Assembly (NCBI RefSeq): GCF_964340395.1
Contig: NC_135554.1
Location: forward strand, 4,633,975-4,697,974
Direction of reading: 5' to 3'
Source of the DNA: Glandiceps talaboti
Lineage: Eukaryota; Hemichordata; Enteropneusta; Spengelidae
DNA length: 64,000 bases
Positions 39,001 through 45,629 of the stretch are shown in pieces. The notes below the pieces were generated by a model. That model was not told the DNA's origin, did no database searches, and worked only from the letters and a program-made list of their open reading frames with translations. How positions within the stretch are numbered: position 1 is the stretch's first letter; every line of letters starts with the position of its first letter. The position numbers and the translations under genes were made by a program.

Positions 39001-40630
39001 CTTGGTAAGTGATAGGTAGTGTTTGGTATAATTTGGTAAGTGATAGGCAGTGTTTGGTATAACTTGGTAAGTGATAGGTAGTGTTTGGTATAATTTGGTA
39101 AGTGATAGGTAGTGTTTGGTATAATTTGGTAAGTGATAGGTAGTGTTTGGTATAATTTGGTAAGTGATAGGCAGTGTTTGGTATAACTTGGTGATAGGTA
39201 GTGTTTGGTATAATTTGGTAAGTGATAGGCAGTGTTTGGTATAACTTGATAAGTGATAGGCAGTGTTTGGTATAATTTGGTAAGTGATAGGTAGTGTTTG
39301 GTATAACTTGGTAAGTGATAGGTAGTGTTTGGTATAACTTGGTAAGTGATAGGCAGTGTTTGGTATAACTTGATAAGTGATAGGCAGTGTTTGGTATAAT
39401 TTGGTAAGTGATAGGTAGTGTTTGGTATAACTTGGTAAGTGATAGGCAGTGTTTGGTTATAACTTGATAAGTGATAGGCAGTGTTTGGTTATAACTTGAT
39501 AAGTGATAGGTAGTGTTTGGTATAATTTGGTAAGTGATAGGCAGTGTTTGGTTATAACTTGGTAAGTGATAGGTAGTGTTTGGTATAATTTGGTAAGTGA
39601 TTGGCAGTGTTTGGTATAACTTGATAAGTGATAGGCAGTGTTTGGTTATAACTTGGTAAGTGATAGGTAGTGTTTGGTATAATTTGGTAAGTGATAGGCA
39701 GTGTTTGGTATAACTTGATAAGTGATAGGCAGTGTTTGGTATAACTTGATAAGTGATAGGCAGTGTTTGGTTATAACTTGGTAAGTGATAGGTAGTGTTT
39801 GGTATAATTTGGTAAGTGATAGGCAGTGTTTGGTATAATTTGGTAAGTGATAGGCAGTGTTTGGTTATAACTTGATAAGTGATAGGCAGTGTTTGGTATA
39901 ACTTGATAAGTGATAGGCAGTGTTTGGTTATAACTTGATAAGTGATAGGTAGTGTTTGGTATAATTTGGTAAGTGATAGGCAGTGTTTGGTTATAACTTG
40001 ATAAGTGATAGGCAGTGTTTGGTATAACTTGGTAAGTGATAGGCAGTGTTTGGTATAACTTGGTAAGTGATAGGTAGTGTTTGGTATAACTTGATAAGTG
40101 ATAGGCAGTGTTTGGTATAACTTGGTAAGTGATAGGTAGTGTTTGGTATAACTTGGTAAGTGATAGGCAGTGTTTGGTATAATTTGGTAAGTGATAGGTA
40201 GTGTTTGGTATAACTTGATAAGTGATAGGCAGTGTTTGGTATAATTTGGTAAGTGATAGGTAGTGTTTGGTATAACTTGGTAAGTGATAGGCAGTGTTTG
40301 GTATAATTTGGTAAGTGATAGGCAGTGTTTAGTATAACTTGGTAAGTGATAGGCAGTGTTTGGTATAACTTGGTATAACTGCCTGCATGTCTCTGTATTG
40401 TGTGTGTCTGCATGTCTGTGTGTATACATGCATGCATATCTGTCTACGCCACATATTCAATTCTCTATGTCTTCTGTTCTCCACAGGGAATGCAATTACA
40501 CAGGAAAGCAGCTGAAGAGAGGTTAGCAAACAGTGCAACTGGTCAGTCATTTCTGGCCCGACAACGACAAGCTAGTACTAGAAGATCACAAACTATCACA
40601 CCAGGGAATACTAATAGCACAGCCAGGTGA
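12684..40630 (+). CDS. hook3: Hook-family dynein adaptor (HOOK1/HOOK3 type), complete, 17 coding exons
   Basis: Exons: 12684-12722, 20492-20577, 27227-27350, 28155-28287, 29025-29239, 29927-30021, 31744-31888, 33172-33384, 34107-34271, 35274-35422, 35848-35988, 36952-37042, 37644-37678, 37971-38053, 38257-38462, 38871-38942, 40487-40630. Total 2136 nt, 711 aa; human HOOK3 has 718. All introns are GT-AG with matching phases. Residues 1-152 form the Hook domain (ELCESLMTW, NNWRLKVSNLKK, LGRLLQLVLGCAVNC) and its final helix EESVQHVVMNAIQELM. Q141 and I148 match human Q147 and I154, needed for dynein light-intermediate-chain binding. Coiled coils run from about 165 to 640. The C-terminus holds ERYKKYLDKAKSVIRTLDPK and SAWYNLGMQLHRKAAEERL, in the region that binds FTS/FHIP in mammals. 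Role by family: activates dynein-dynactin and links it to cargo such as early endosomes. The start is the first ATG of the open frame, with A at -3. Confidence 0.97.
14688..14750. repeat. Short foldback with CCATAGAC ends
   Basis: GTCCATAGACCTTCGAGTCC pairs imperfectly with GGTGGACACC...GTCTATG downstream. Related half-palindromes (CCATAGACCCTCCACC) occur at 18724-18740 and 19230-19260. Confidence 0.55.
17741..18420. repeat. Minisatellite of mixed 16- and 19-bp units in Hook intron 1
   Basis: Interleaved units GACATACAGAATGTACATT (19 bp) and GGCATACATGTACATT (16 bp). The distal end (18200-18405) is a homogeneous run of the 19-bp unit. Long minus-strand open frames here are artefacts of the repeat. 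Confidence 0.95.
20492..20577 (+). CDS. hook3: Hook coding exon 2
   Basis: LQTFKIKKAHETVDDLTDGV then AISEALCQ, ending in two bases of the next codon. Acceptor TTTTTCCTTCAG, donor GTAAGT. The 47-bp satellite begins about 13 nt after this donor. Confidence 0.95.
20590..22241. repeat. 47-bp satellite, about 35 copies, starting 13 nt after the Hook exon 2 donor
   Basis: The unit runs ACAAATTACACCCATAGTCA, then TCCACAGCAGTCTTAGAAAT, then AGTGTTG. Variants alternate between GTTG/GTTT, ACACCC/ATACCC, CAGCAG/CAACAA and GTCTTAG/GTGTTAG. Very homogeneous, so young or actively homogenised. Confidence 0.97.
25528..25812. repeat. 24-bp minisatellite, about 12 copies
   Basis: Unit AGAAGTCCAGGTTTAACATA plus CTAT, with two shortened copies near 25670-25695. 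Because 24 is a multiple of three, it encodes a spurious repeated peptide on both strands. Confidence 0.95.
25876..25908. repeat. (CAGA)n microsatellite
   Basis: Perfect tetranucleotide run, followed by CATA-rich sequence. Confidence 0.9.
26429..26812 (-). mobile_element. LINE remnant (C-terminal end of an endonuclease/reverse transcriptase ORF)
   Basis: The minus-strand frame reads LSDRVGSEVLMERLGL, then AKRSCLRWCGHVLRKDEGEG and GKRGRGRPKLTWKSMVEGQC. The LRWxGHVLR...GKRxRGRPKxTW signature is the usual C-terminus of RTE-like and related non-LTR elements in invertebrates. Only about 125 codons remain. It is antisense to Hook. Confidence 0.8.
27227..27350 (+). CDS. hook3: Hook coding exon 3
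   Basis: IAPSYFDEAWFGRIKQGVGN then NWRLKVSNLKKVHKGMLDFY, phase 1 in and 0 out. Highly similar to human YFDENWLNRIKTEVGDNW. Donor GTAAGT. Confidence 0.97.
27351..28154 (+). other. Hook intron 3
   Basis: Contains a (CAA)n run at 28048-28099. Nothing else recognised. Confidence 0.8.
28048..28099. repeat. (CAA)n microsatellite
   Basis: Perfect trinucleotide run of about 17 units, 55 nt upstream of Hook exon 4. Confidence 0.95.
28155..28287 (+). CDS. hook3: Hook coding exon 4
   Basis: VLEQQLYDFRMPDVSAIGER then ELGRLLQLVLGCAVNCDHKE, phase 0 in and 1 out. Preceded by CATAG and followed by GTGAGA. Confidence 0.97.
28288..29024 (+). other. Hook intron 4
   Basis: Dominated by the GT microsatellite at 28349-28489, followed by TATG and CAGA simple repeats up to 28650. 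No gene. Confidence 0.8.
28349..28489. repeat. (GT)n microsatellite in Hook intron 4
   Basis: About 140 bp of GT with a few TATG and GAG interruptions, starting 60 nt after the exon 4 donor. Confidence 0.97.
29025..29239 (+). CDS. hook3: Hook coding exon 5 (dynein-binding helix, start of coiled coil)
   Basis: EYINNIMIMEESVQHVVMNA continuing IQELMTKEK, then heptad-rich sequence to LQQRCQDLDGQ. Contains residues Q141 and I148, equivalent to the light-intermediate-chain contact residues of human HOOK3. Confidence 0.97.
29240..29926 (+). other. Hook intron 5; nothing else seen
   Basis: AT-rich, no repeat array and no open frame resembling a known protein. Confidence 0.75.
29927..30021 (+). CDS. 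hook3: Hook coding exon 6
   Basis: VSTLQEEKTTLQTDHERLLY then RLENGEGFDDP, ending AG of a Ser codon completed by exon 7. Donor GTATTG is weaker than the others. Confidence 0.93.
30872..31200. repeat. 41-bp minisatellite, about 8 copies
   Basis: The unit runs GAAATGGACACGGTTGTCAA, then TGTAATGAATCTCATAGTAG, then T. Some copies lack AGT, giving 38 bp. It ends 3 bp before a MITE terminal repeat. Confidence 0.93.
31204..31543. mobile_element. MITE-like element with 17-bp terminal inverted repeats
   Basis: The left end AAGTGACACAAGCTGAG and the reverse complement of the right end (31527-31543) differ at one base. The interior (31307-31482) is related to 50367-50565, sharing ACAATTGTCTTCT and ACCAGGTTTGAGTTC. 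No ORF. Confidence 0.75.
31744..31888 (+). CDS. hook3: Hook coding exon 7
   Basis: TPAGRRYQQLQSQIEQLQEE continuing as coiled coil to ELVDLSQK. The DP-S-PAGRR junction matches human DPNSPAGRR, confirming the exon 6 to 7 join. Donor GTAGTA. Confidence 0.95.
31889..33171 (+). other. Hook intron 7
   Basis: Contains the hAT-like MITE at 32221-32541 and a C-rich tract at 33059-33074. No gene beyond flanking exons. Confidence 0.8.
32221..32541. mobile_element. MITE with long terminal inverted repeats and apparent 8-bp target duplication
   Basis: Flanking ATCTGACC occurs at 32221-32228 and again at 32532-32539. The ends read TAGACTCTCTC... and ...GAGAGAGTCTA. The arms extend over more than 100 bp each, with a nearly perfect core pairing CCCTCATTGACTACATAGGG at 32323-32342 with its complement at 32413-32432. 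An 8-bp duplication suggests a hAT-type source. No ORF. Confidence 0.8.
33172..33384 (+). CDS. hook3: Hook coding exon 8
   Basis: NEELMTLAEEARTLNDELDI then LRHTSDKLAKYEAIIETYKK and MKILEDKNTTYMQ. 71 codons in phase 0. Matches human LADEAQSLKDEIDVLRHSSDK. Confidence 0.97.
33385..35273 (+). other. Hook introns 8 and 9 (33385-34106 and 34272-35273)
   Basis: No repeat array, RNA gene or extra exon seen. A two-copy segment (AAATACAGAGAAATG) lies at 34391-34450. Confidence 0.75.
34107..34271 (+). CDS. hook3: Hook coding exon 9
   Basis: EVKKSGALRSQVENYKKQVL, continuing ELHSQLTEENKRADKVEFE to HRERV. 55 codons, phase 0, coiled coil. Confidence 0.96.
35274..35422 (+). CDS. hook3: Hook coding exon 10 (coiled coil plus Ser/Pro linker)
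   Basis: RLEADRDSLKETNEELTMSQ then a Gly/Pro/Ser-rich linker with three SP motifs (GSPIHG, RSPGSPD) before VPPEVK. Human HOOK3 also has a non-helical linker here but without this SP pattern. Confidence 0.95.
35848..35988 (+). CDS. hook3: Hook coding exon 11
   Basis: ERLLRLQHENKILKSQHGES then LLKSLLDDSNARTVELETEN. Matches human EKLIRLQHENKMLK and LLDDAN. A CTGT repeat starts about 44 nt after the donor. Confidence 0.96.
36031..36081. repeat. (CTGT)n microsatellite in Hook intron 11
   Basis: About 12 uninterrupted units, then degenerate CTGTCTCT. Confidence 0.95.
36708..36838. mobile_element. Near-palindromic foldback element
   Basis: Arms 36735-36765 and 36778-36808 are almost perfect complements around a loop of about 12 nt (core CTCATCAGAATGACAAATTC). 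Weaker pairing extends outward to TTTTGATCTGTCTTAGTT and its partner AACTGAGACATCTGAAAG. MITE-like, no ORF. Confidence 0.75.
36952..37042 (+). CDS. hook3: Hook coding exon 12
   Basis: RTNQKIMQLEAELEETKHKA then AEVGSINSSE, phase 2 in and 0 out. Donor GTATGT, followed within 7 nt by a 36-bp triplicated repeat. Confidence 0.93.
37049..37162. repeat. 36-bp tandem repeat, 3 copies, immediately after the Hook exon 12 donor
   Basis: The unit runs CAATGAGATGAGATGTGTGT, then GGTACTAAGACAGTGT. The array starts 7 nt into intron 12. Confidence 0.93.
37644..37678 (+). CDS. hook3: Hook coding exon 13 (35 nt)
   Basis: A very short exon, LPELRKRLQDS plus two bases, joined to exon 14 to give SLEKLRDADLDIQKKD. 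Matches the human LKKKLEEHLEKLHEANNELQ region. The acceptor follows TTTTTTTTCATCAACAG. Confidence 0.88.
37687..37850. repeat. 26-bp tandem repeat, 6 copies, immediately after the Hook exon 13 donor
   Basis: Unit AAACTATTCAAAGTCAGAAT plus GTTCAC. It starts 9 nt into intron 13 and takes up over half of that 292-bp intron. Confidence 0.95.
37971..38053 (+). CDS. hook3: Hook coding exon 14
   Basis: EKLRDADLDIQKKDAYIDDL then EPRIVTG, with a phase 1 end. The DLEPR motif is conserved with human IIEDLEPRF. Confidence 0.95.
38257..38462 (+). CDS. hook3: Hook coding exon 15
   Basis: DKIVNLQDMLNKKEEDMRAM then EERYKKYLDKAKSVIRTLDP, the most conserved C-terminal block of Hook proteins, ending IEHLE. Donor GTAAGA. 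Confidence 0.98.
38871..38942 (+). CDS. hook3: Hook coding exon 16
   Basis: NDREKTKSVRETEEKLIVSA then WYNL, 24 codons in phase 0. The last 19 nt of the exon form the first unit of the 31-bp array that follows. Confidence 0.96.
38924..40380. repeat. 31-bp minisatellite, about 47 copies, built from the Hook exon 16 end and its 5' splice site
   Basis: The unit contains GTGTTTGGTATAAYTTG followed by GTAAGTGATAGG. The first unit is the last 19 nt of exon 16 (TAGTGCGTGGTATAATTTG) plus the real donor. Most copies keep TTG|GTAAGT; a second class reads TTGATAAGT, which destroys the GT. Some copies are 32 bp (GGTTATAAC). It fills almost all of intron 16. The antisense strand has no stop in any frame of the unit, giving a spurious 537-codon open frame. 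Confidence 0.97.
40487..40630 (+). CDS. hook3: Hook coding exon 17 and stop
   Basis: GMQLHRKAAEERLANSATGQ then SFLARQRQASTRRS and STAR, stop TGA at 40628-40630. Human HOOK3 also ends TAR. The stop lies in CAG|GTGAAT, a usable donor. Confidence 0.96.
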   Translation, partial: GMQLHRKAAEERLANSATGQSFLARQRQASTRRSQTITPGNTNSTAR

Positions 40631-40748
40631 ATACAATTATATATCCACCAACCACCTTGCATCTAGGGGAATATCGGTCTGCTTCTTGCCACCAGCCTTG
40701 CATCCAGGGTGTATATCACTCTAATACAACATTACCCGACTTGCTTTG

Positions 40749-40997
40749 CGGGCATATGCTATGTTGCCCTAACACTTACTATCTGCTATCCATCTGGGGT
40801 ATATGTGATATATTGCCTTGCATATTGCATTATGTTCATCATTGTACTGATGCTAGCTGTAGATCCAATTATGTAGGGAATATATGATATATTGCCCTAT
40901 ACACACAGTGGCTAATACTGTACTAAACATGGGCCATATATGATATATTACCCTTGGACTGATCTACAAAGTATGTAGGGCATATATGGTGTTACCC
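40749..40997 (+). repeat. Series of five imperfect palindromes in the Hook 3' UTR
   Basis: Each copy has the form GGGNATATATGATATATTGCC, able to fold on itself: 40749-40770, 40795-40818, 40874-40898, 40931-40954, 40976-40997. The spacing is roughly 46-79 bp. Confidence 0.7.
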
Positions 40998-41232
40998 TAT
41001 GATTCACTGCATTCTGACTTGCTTTAAACTACTGGCATGATGTAACACTGTTGTTATGGTGATCGGTAGCAACCAGGAACACTTAACAGAATGACACTGG
41101 TATACAACTACATTTACTAAATACGGATGGTGACTGGGATGTATGGTTTGCTGCACCTGGGAAGACACTAATATTTGTAATCTGGCTAGATTAAAATGTT
41201 TCTTGTCTTGTTCTGTTTCTTTTGTCTGCCAG

Positions 41233-41260
41233 AAAGCACCAGCAAGTTCCGATAAACTGA
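41233..41260 (+). CDS. hook3: Possible alternative last coding exon of Hook
   Basis: The donor AG|GTGAAT at 40627 overlaps the exon 17 stop. An acceptor with a long pyrimidine tract (TTTCTTTTGTCTGCCAG) ends at 41232. Splicing them replaces the stop by R-KHQQVPIN-stop (TGA 41258-41260), giving 719 instead of 711 aa. Inferred from splice signals only. Confidence 0.4.
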
Positions 41261-43436
41261 CTGGCTACTCCTACTAACAAGCAGTATTTCAAAGCTGTAC
41301 TTAGACAATGGTGTAGAAACTAACAAGGTGTCAAATTGACTACCAGTTGTGAAATGACTGGCATAAATGTTAATTTTATGTACTAAATGTTAATAAGCTC
41401 TTGGTAAAAATGGTTTATAGCATCTTCTTCTTCTTTATATTTTAAAAAAAATAACTTTTTCTAATTGAAAAAAATTGTGTTATGTGTATATTGCATGTTT
41501 TTTTGTTTTTTGTTTATAAATAACACAGGTATAGAATGAATGAAGTATTTATATAGAGGTATCAATCTGTATATATTCAATATTTAAAATTCACAATCTG
41601 AGTTGTTTCAGCTCTCACAAAGTTACTATAGATGTATGTTTTCTATGTATACTTTAATTGGTGTCATGCCAATTAGTTGTGTAATTTGTGAAAAGGGTAT
41701 TACATCATAGTGTGGGGATATAGAGTGATGATAGTGATATCAAATTTCATGTTTTTCATATTTTGCTAAGTAAACAAAATGGTTCATGAAATGAAAGGAT
41801 TTTATCTTCACAATGTAAATAGAACTTTGTAGAATATATGTACATAAATGTGAGACATTTAATAAGGGATTTTTTTCTCAGAGAAATTAGAAAAGAAAAT
41901 AGACAGTCACGCTTATTTTGATTTAGAAGCATATTTATGAAAGATGTCATTCAAATGCATAACCTTGCCTAATTCAAAACAGGTCGGTTTTTTTTTCTGT
42001 TTTTGTTTTTTTTGCTTTCATTTAATATGATTTAATAGCTTGTTTTGCAAATAACAACACAGGCTTCAACAAATACAGAGAGATTTTGAAAACAAAGATT
42101 AAAAGAATAAAAATTGTATCACAAGTGTAAATTAAAAAGAGTATAGCCATGACAGCACAAATATCACAATACTAGTGTGAGGACCCATTAGTTTTATAGA
42201 GGGGAGAAAACACTAAATTCAAGAGCTTGTAATTACCACAAAAGTAAAGTACACAAGGTGAAAAGAACTAAATTCAATAGCTGTATCAATAGCCACTATT
42301 TACAGGCACGAACAAAACTCACAACTTTTATTATTAAAACATAAATTGATAAATGTATTTGAAATAGTAGACATCCAATCATTCCAAGTACTCAGGTAGG
42401 TTTTGAGGGCGACAAAATATAGAACTGTTATTGTGAATTTCATTATTCTGTGCCTTGTCTAAATATTGATTTCAAAATATGGAAAAAAAAAGTATGCAAT
42501 TTTCAGAACAAGGACTGATAATTTTGATGGACATTCACAGAAGACATTGTGATATTTTTCAGCCCATTACAGTTACTACTTTGTTTTCATAACCAAATGA
42601 TGCAAACTTTACAAACACCAAATTTTTAGTGGTTTCTTAAAATGATTATTTGAAGTTACAATGTGCTAAAATTGTTCATTTACCAGCAAGTTTTGAATCG
42701 TCTTTGTGCTTTGTTGAGAAATTACTGTAAACTAAACAAAAAAATGCCATGTTGTTGATGTTGAAAAAGTAAGAGAACACTCTACAAGATGACTTGTAAG
42801 GCCTCAAAAAATATTGTGATGTTCCGATTACGCTCAGTTTTAGAATACATGTAGGTGGGGTAGGTTGATTTTTAAAAAATTTAAAAACATTTTTTTTCCA
42901 TGTGTGAGTGCCTAGTTCAGGTAGTTATGTTATCAGATGTACAGCCATTACAGATTGGAAGAACAGTTTTATATTGTCTTTTTAAGTTGATGTCAGTTTC
43001 TGCATCAACTATTTGCCGCAAGATTTCTAAAGATTGTGAAAACAGGAACACTTCAAGACATTATGACATGTATAACTTGCTGCTGCTTTCATTGGTTCAA
43101 TTTTCTTTCTTTTTTTTTCATCTTTTTTTTGTTCTATGTGTGCAGGTTTCCCTACAGAAAATGATGATATTAGTTGGTTGCTACTGCTACACTCAACAAG
43201 CCTGTCCAAACTAGCCTTTTTATGTTAAAACACTGTCTAGATAATTTTTGTTGCTGTAATTTTCTCTGTGTGTTATTATTTTCATTATTATGTGTGCTGC
43301 AATATTGATTAGTGTGATGTTTATAACTGTGATGTTATGTTCATTGTGTTGTTATGTTTGGTTGCACAAATTGTGGCAAGACTGAAGGACACTTGACCCA
43401 GTATTATGATTTGTACCTCTGTAAGTTTGAAAGTCA

Positions 43437-43442
43437 AATAAA
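43437..43442 (+). terminator. Candidate poly(A) signal of Hook
   Basis: AATAAA preceded by a long U-rich 3' UTR and followed within 30-60 nt by GTTGAGTGGGG. A later AATAAA exists at 49727-49732. Confidence 0.45.
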
Positions 43443-43492
43443 ATGATGGAGACTATTGCACTTGGAGTTGAGATGTTAGAGTACAGGGGTTG

Positions 43493-43570
43493 AGTGGGGG
43501 GTTAGGGAGGGGATTGGTGAGGGTAAGGGGAGGCAGTTAGGGAGGGGATTGGTGAGGGTAAGGGGGAGGC
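43493..43570. repeat. G-rich 37-bp direct duplication
   Basis: Two copies of GTTAGGGAGGGGATTGGTGA with GGGTAAGGGG after the Hook poly(A) candidate. The G runs could form quadruplexes. Confidence 0.8.
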
Positions 43571-45400
43571 AGGTGCTTTATCCAGTGCAAAATTATTACA
43601 AGAAAGATAGGGTTGTGTCCTTCAGTGTTTTCAAACTGCTTTTAGCATATACAAGACAAATAAGCTGGATTGCCTTCTGTGAAGTTTTCGTTATCATTTC
43701 TACTACACTTAGAATCAAAGTACGGTGCTATTTCTTGCGAAGTTATATTTTCAGCATACAATAAAAAAATAATCATAAAATCAGCTTAAAAAAAAATGAA
43801 GATTCTTAGTAATTCTATGTAATAATGCATTGACAAATCATGGTGGAGGGGTTTGCATTTTTTATAAAAGTTTTTCAAATTTATGCAGATTTCAATAAAT
43901 TTAGAATCATGATTGAAATGAAAAAGTAGGATTTTTTACTGCCTGCACTTATGCCTGAAAACTTAGAAAAAAGAACGCAATGCAAAGCTTTATTATCTTG
44001 GCTTGTGTAATGTTATATGTTTTGTTGATGTTTGTATTTGCAATGTTAGCAGTAAGTCAAATAGGTAATATAGTGGAAAATTACTGTTAAAGTTTGATTT
44101 ACTGTGGCCACTGACTACTGGAGACTGATTAGCTTTGTTGGGAATATTTCTAAAATGAATGGTTTCTACTTTGCGAGGCAGTCATGAAACAGTGTAGCCT
44201 GGCTACTAGTTAGGGATATGACATTGCAGAGAGTCATATTACAGTGTAGCCCGGCTACTAGTTGGGGATATGACATTGCAGAGTTGACCACTCATTTCCA
44301 TTTAAACAGGCAAGAAACAGCAAGAGTCTGAGATAGAACATATTTGCTCGTGGTGAGACACTCACTCAGTCCAAATGTTTTGGTTGTTTGCACTTCTTCC
44401 ACAAATGAGACAGCAGCTACATGATCAATTTCTTCTAAGGTACAAATCAAAAGTTTACAAACAACGTTATAGCTGGGAATCTGATAACGGAATAACAGCT
44501 AGACACACAGTGACATTGATGGCTGCTATGTGGGAATATATGGATGTGAAAACATAGGATAATTATTCTATGATTGCCTCACAATGTTGAAATCACACAT
44601 TTCAGGCAGGTCCCCCCTTTGGGCTCTAATATTGTTTATAGCATGAAGTTGATCCACAGTAACCAAGAATTCAGAATGTGTACTCACAAAGCATGAATCA
44701 CCTAAGTTATCAGATTGTGTGATATGTTTAGTTGTCTTGCTTCCTTCTATTGTCACTTTACAGTATGTGATGGACAACACTGAGGAAGCACCCCTACACA
44801 CCAACATATCAGACATTCTACAAGTGTCATGTATTATTAAACTCATTTTGTTCATTGCTTGCTTTCACCAGATAATATCCCAATCAACATTTCCTTTCAC
44901 TGCCTTTGTGTAGATCCCAGATACTCCAAAACATTACCTTATGTTTTCTGTAATTTTCTCAATTAACCCAAATTTCAATTAAGTGAGACTTCTTGTAAAA
45001 AAAATATCACATAATCAAATTTAATCTGTATAGATTTATGAAAAGTAAATTTACACAAATCTTTTATTTTTGAAAAAAAATACCCACCAGGCAGTTAAGG
45101 GTCAAAGGTGACAACCTGTGGCTGTTACATTCCCCCTCTCCCTCCCACCAAATCTTACCTGATATTCCCAGAATTCATTGTATGACCGTCATATATAACT
45201 GATTAATACAAGTTATCCCTTTCATCTTTTTCTTTTTTCCACAGTGAATATTTTGGTTACTAACTCTTGCATGCACTGTAATATGAAAAAAAAAGTTTTA
45301 TCATCTTCATCTCTCTACTCGTCTCGTCTCGTGACTGTCTTTCTTGTTGAAGAGAATCATGGATGTCTAACAGGAAGATTACTACTAACACCCACAGCAG

Positions 45401-45629
45401 CTATAGACCCTTTCAGTAAATAGCGCCCTCTAGTGGTACAATACAGCTGTGATGTAGACAGCTGATAGGTCAGAATTTTATATATAATTAAATACTAGAC
45501 ATTCCATTTAAGTCTTTCTATATTTCAAAATTGAAAAATTATGAAAGAGCCCTGACCAGCTTACTACAAATATGTACATCACAGCTGTATTCACACATAG
45601 AGGGCGCCCTTCACCAGAAAGGTCTGTAG
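45401..45629. mobile_element. Foldback element with GCGCCCTCTAGTGG in its arms
   Basis: Left arm 45401-45456 starts CTATAGACCCTTTCAGTAAA and ends CAGCTGTGATGTA. The right arm (45575-45629) is its approximate reverse complement. Each arm carries a GGGCGC/GCGCCC core. MITE-like, 229 bp. Confidence 0.75.

Larger units (their letters stand above)
40631..43460 (+). other. Hook 3' UTR (probable)
   Basis: No coding content after the stop. A plausible poly(A) signal AATAAA at 43437-43442 is followed by a G/T-rich stretch. The proximal part has a series of short palindromes (40749-40997) and a possible alternative last exon acceptor at 41232. Confidence 0.6.

Noticed and set aside
38816-40429. A 537-codon minus-strand open frame with repeated ITYQVIPNTAYHLPSY-like peptide
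   Set aside because: It is the antisense of the 31-bp array. The unit has no antisense stop in any frame and 31 is not a multiple of three, so the frame simply cycles through all three. No homology or promoter.
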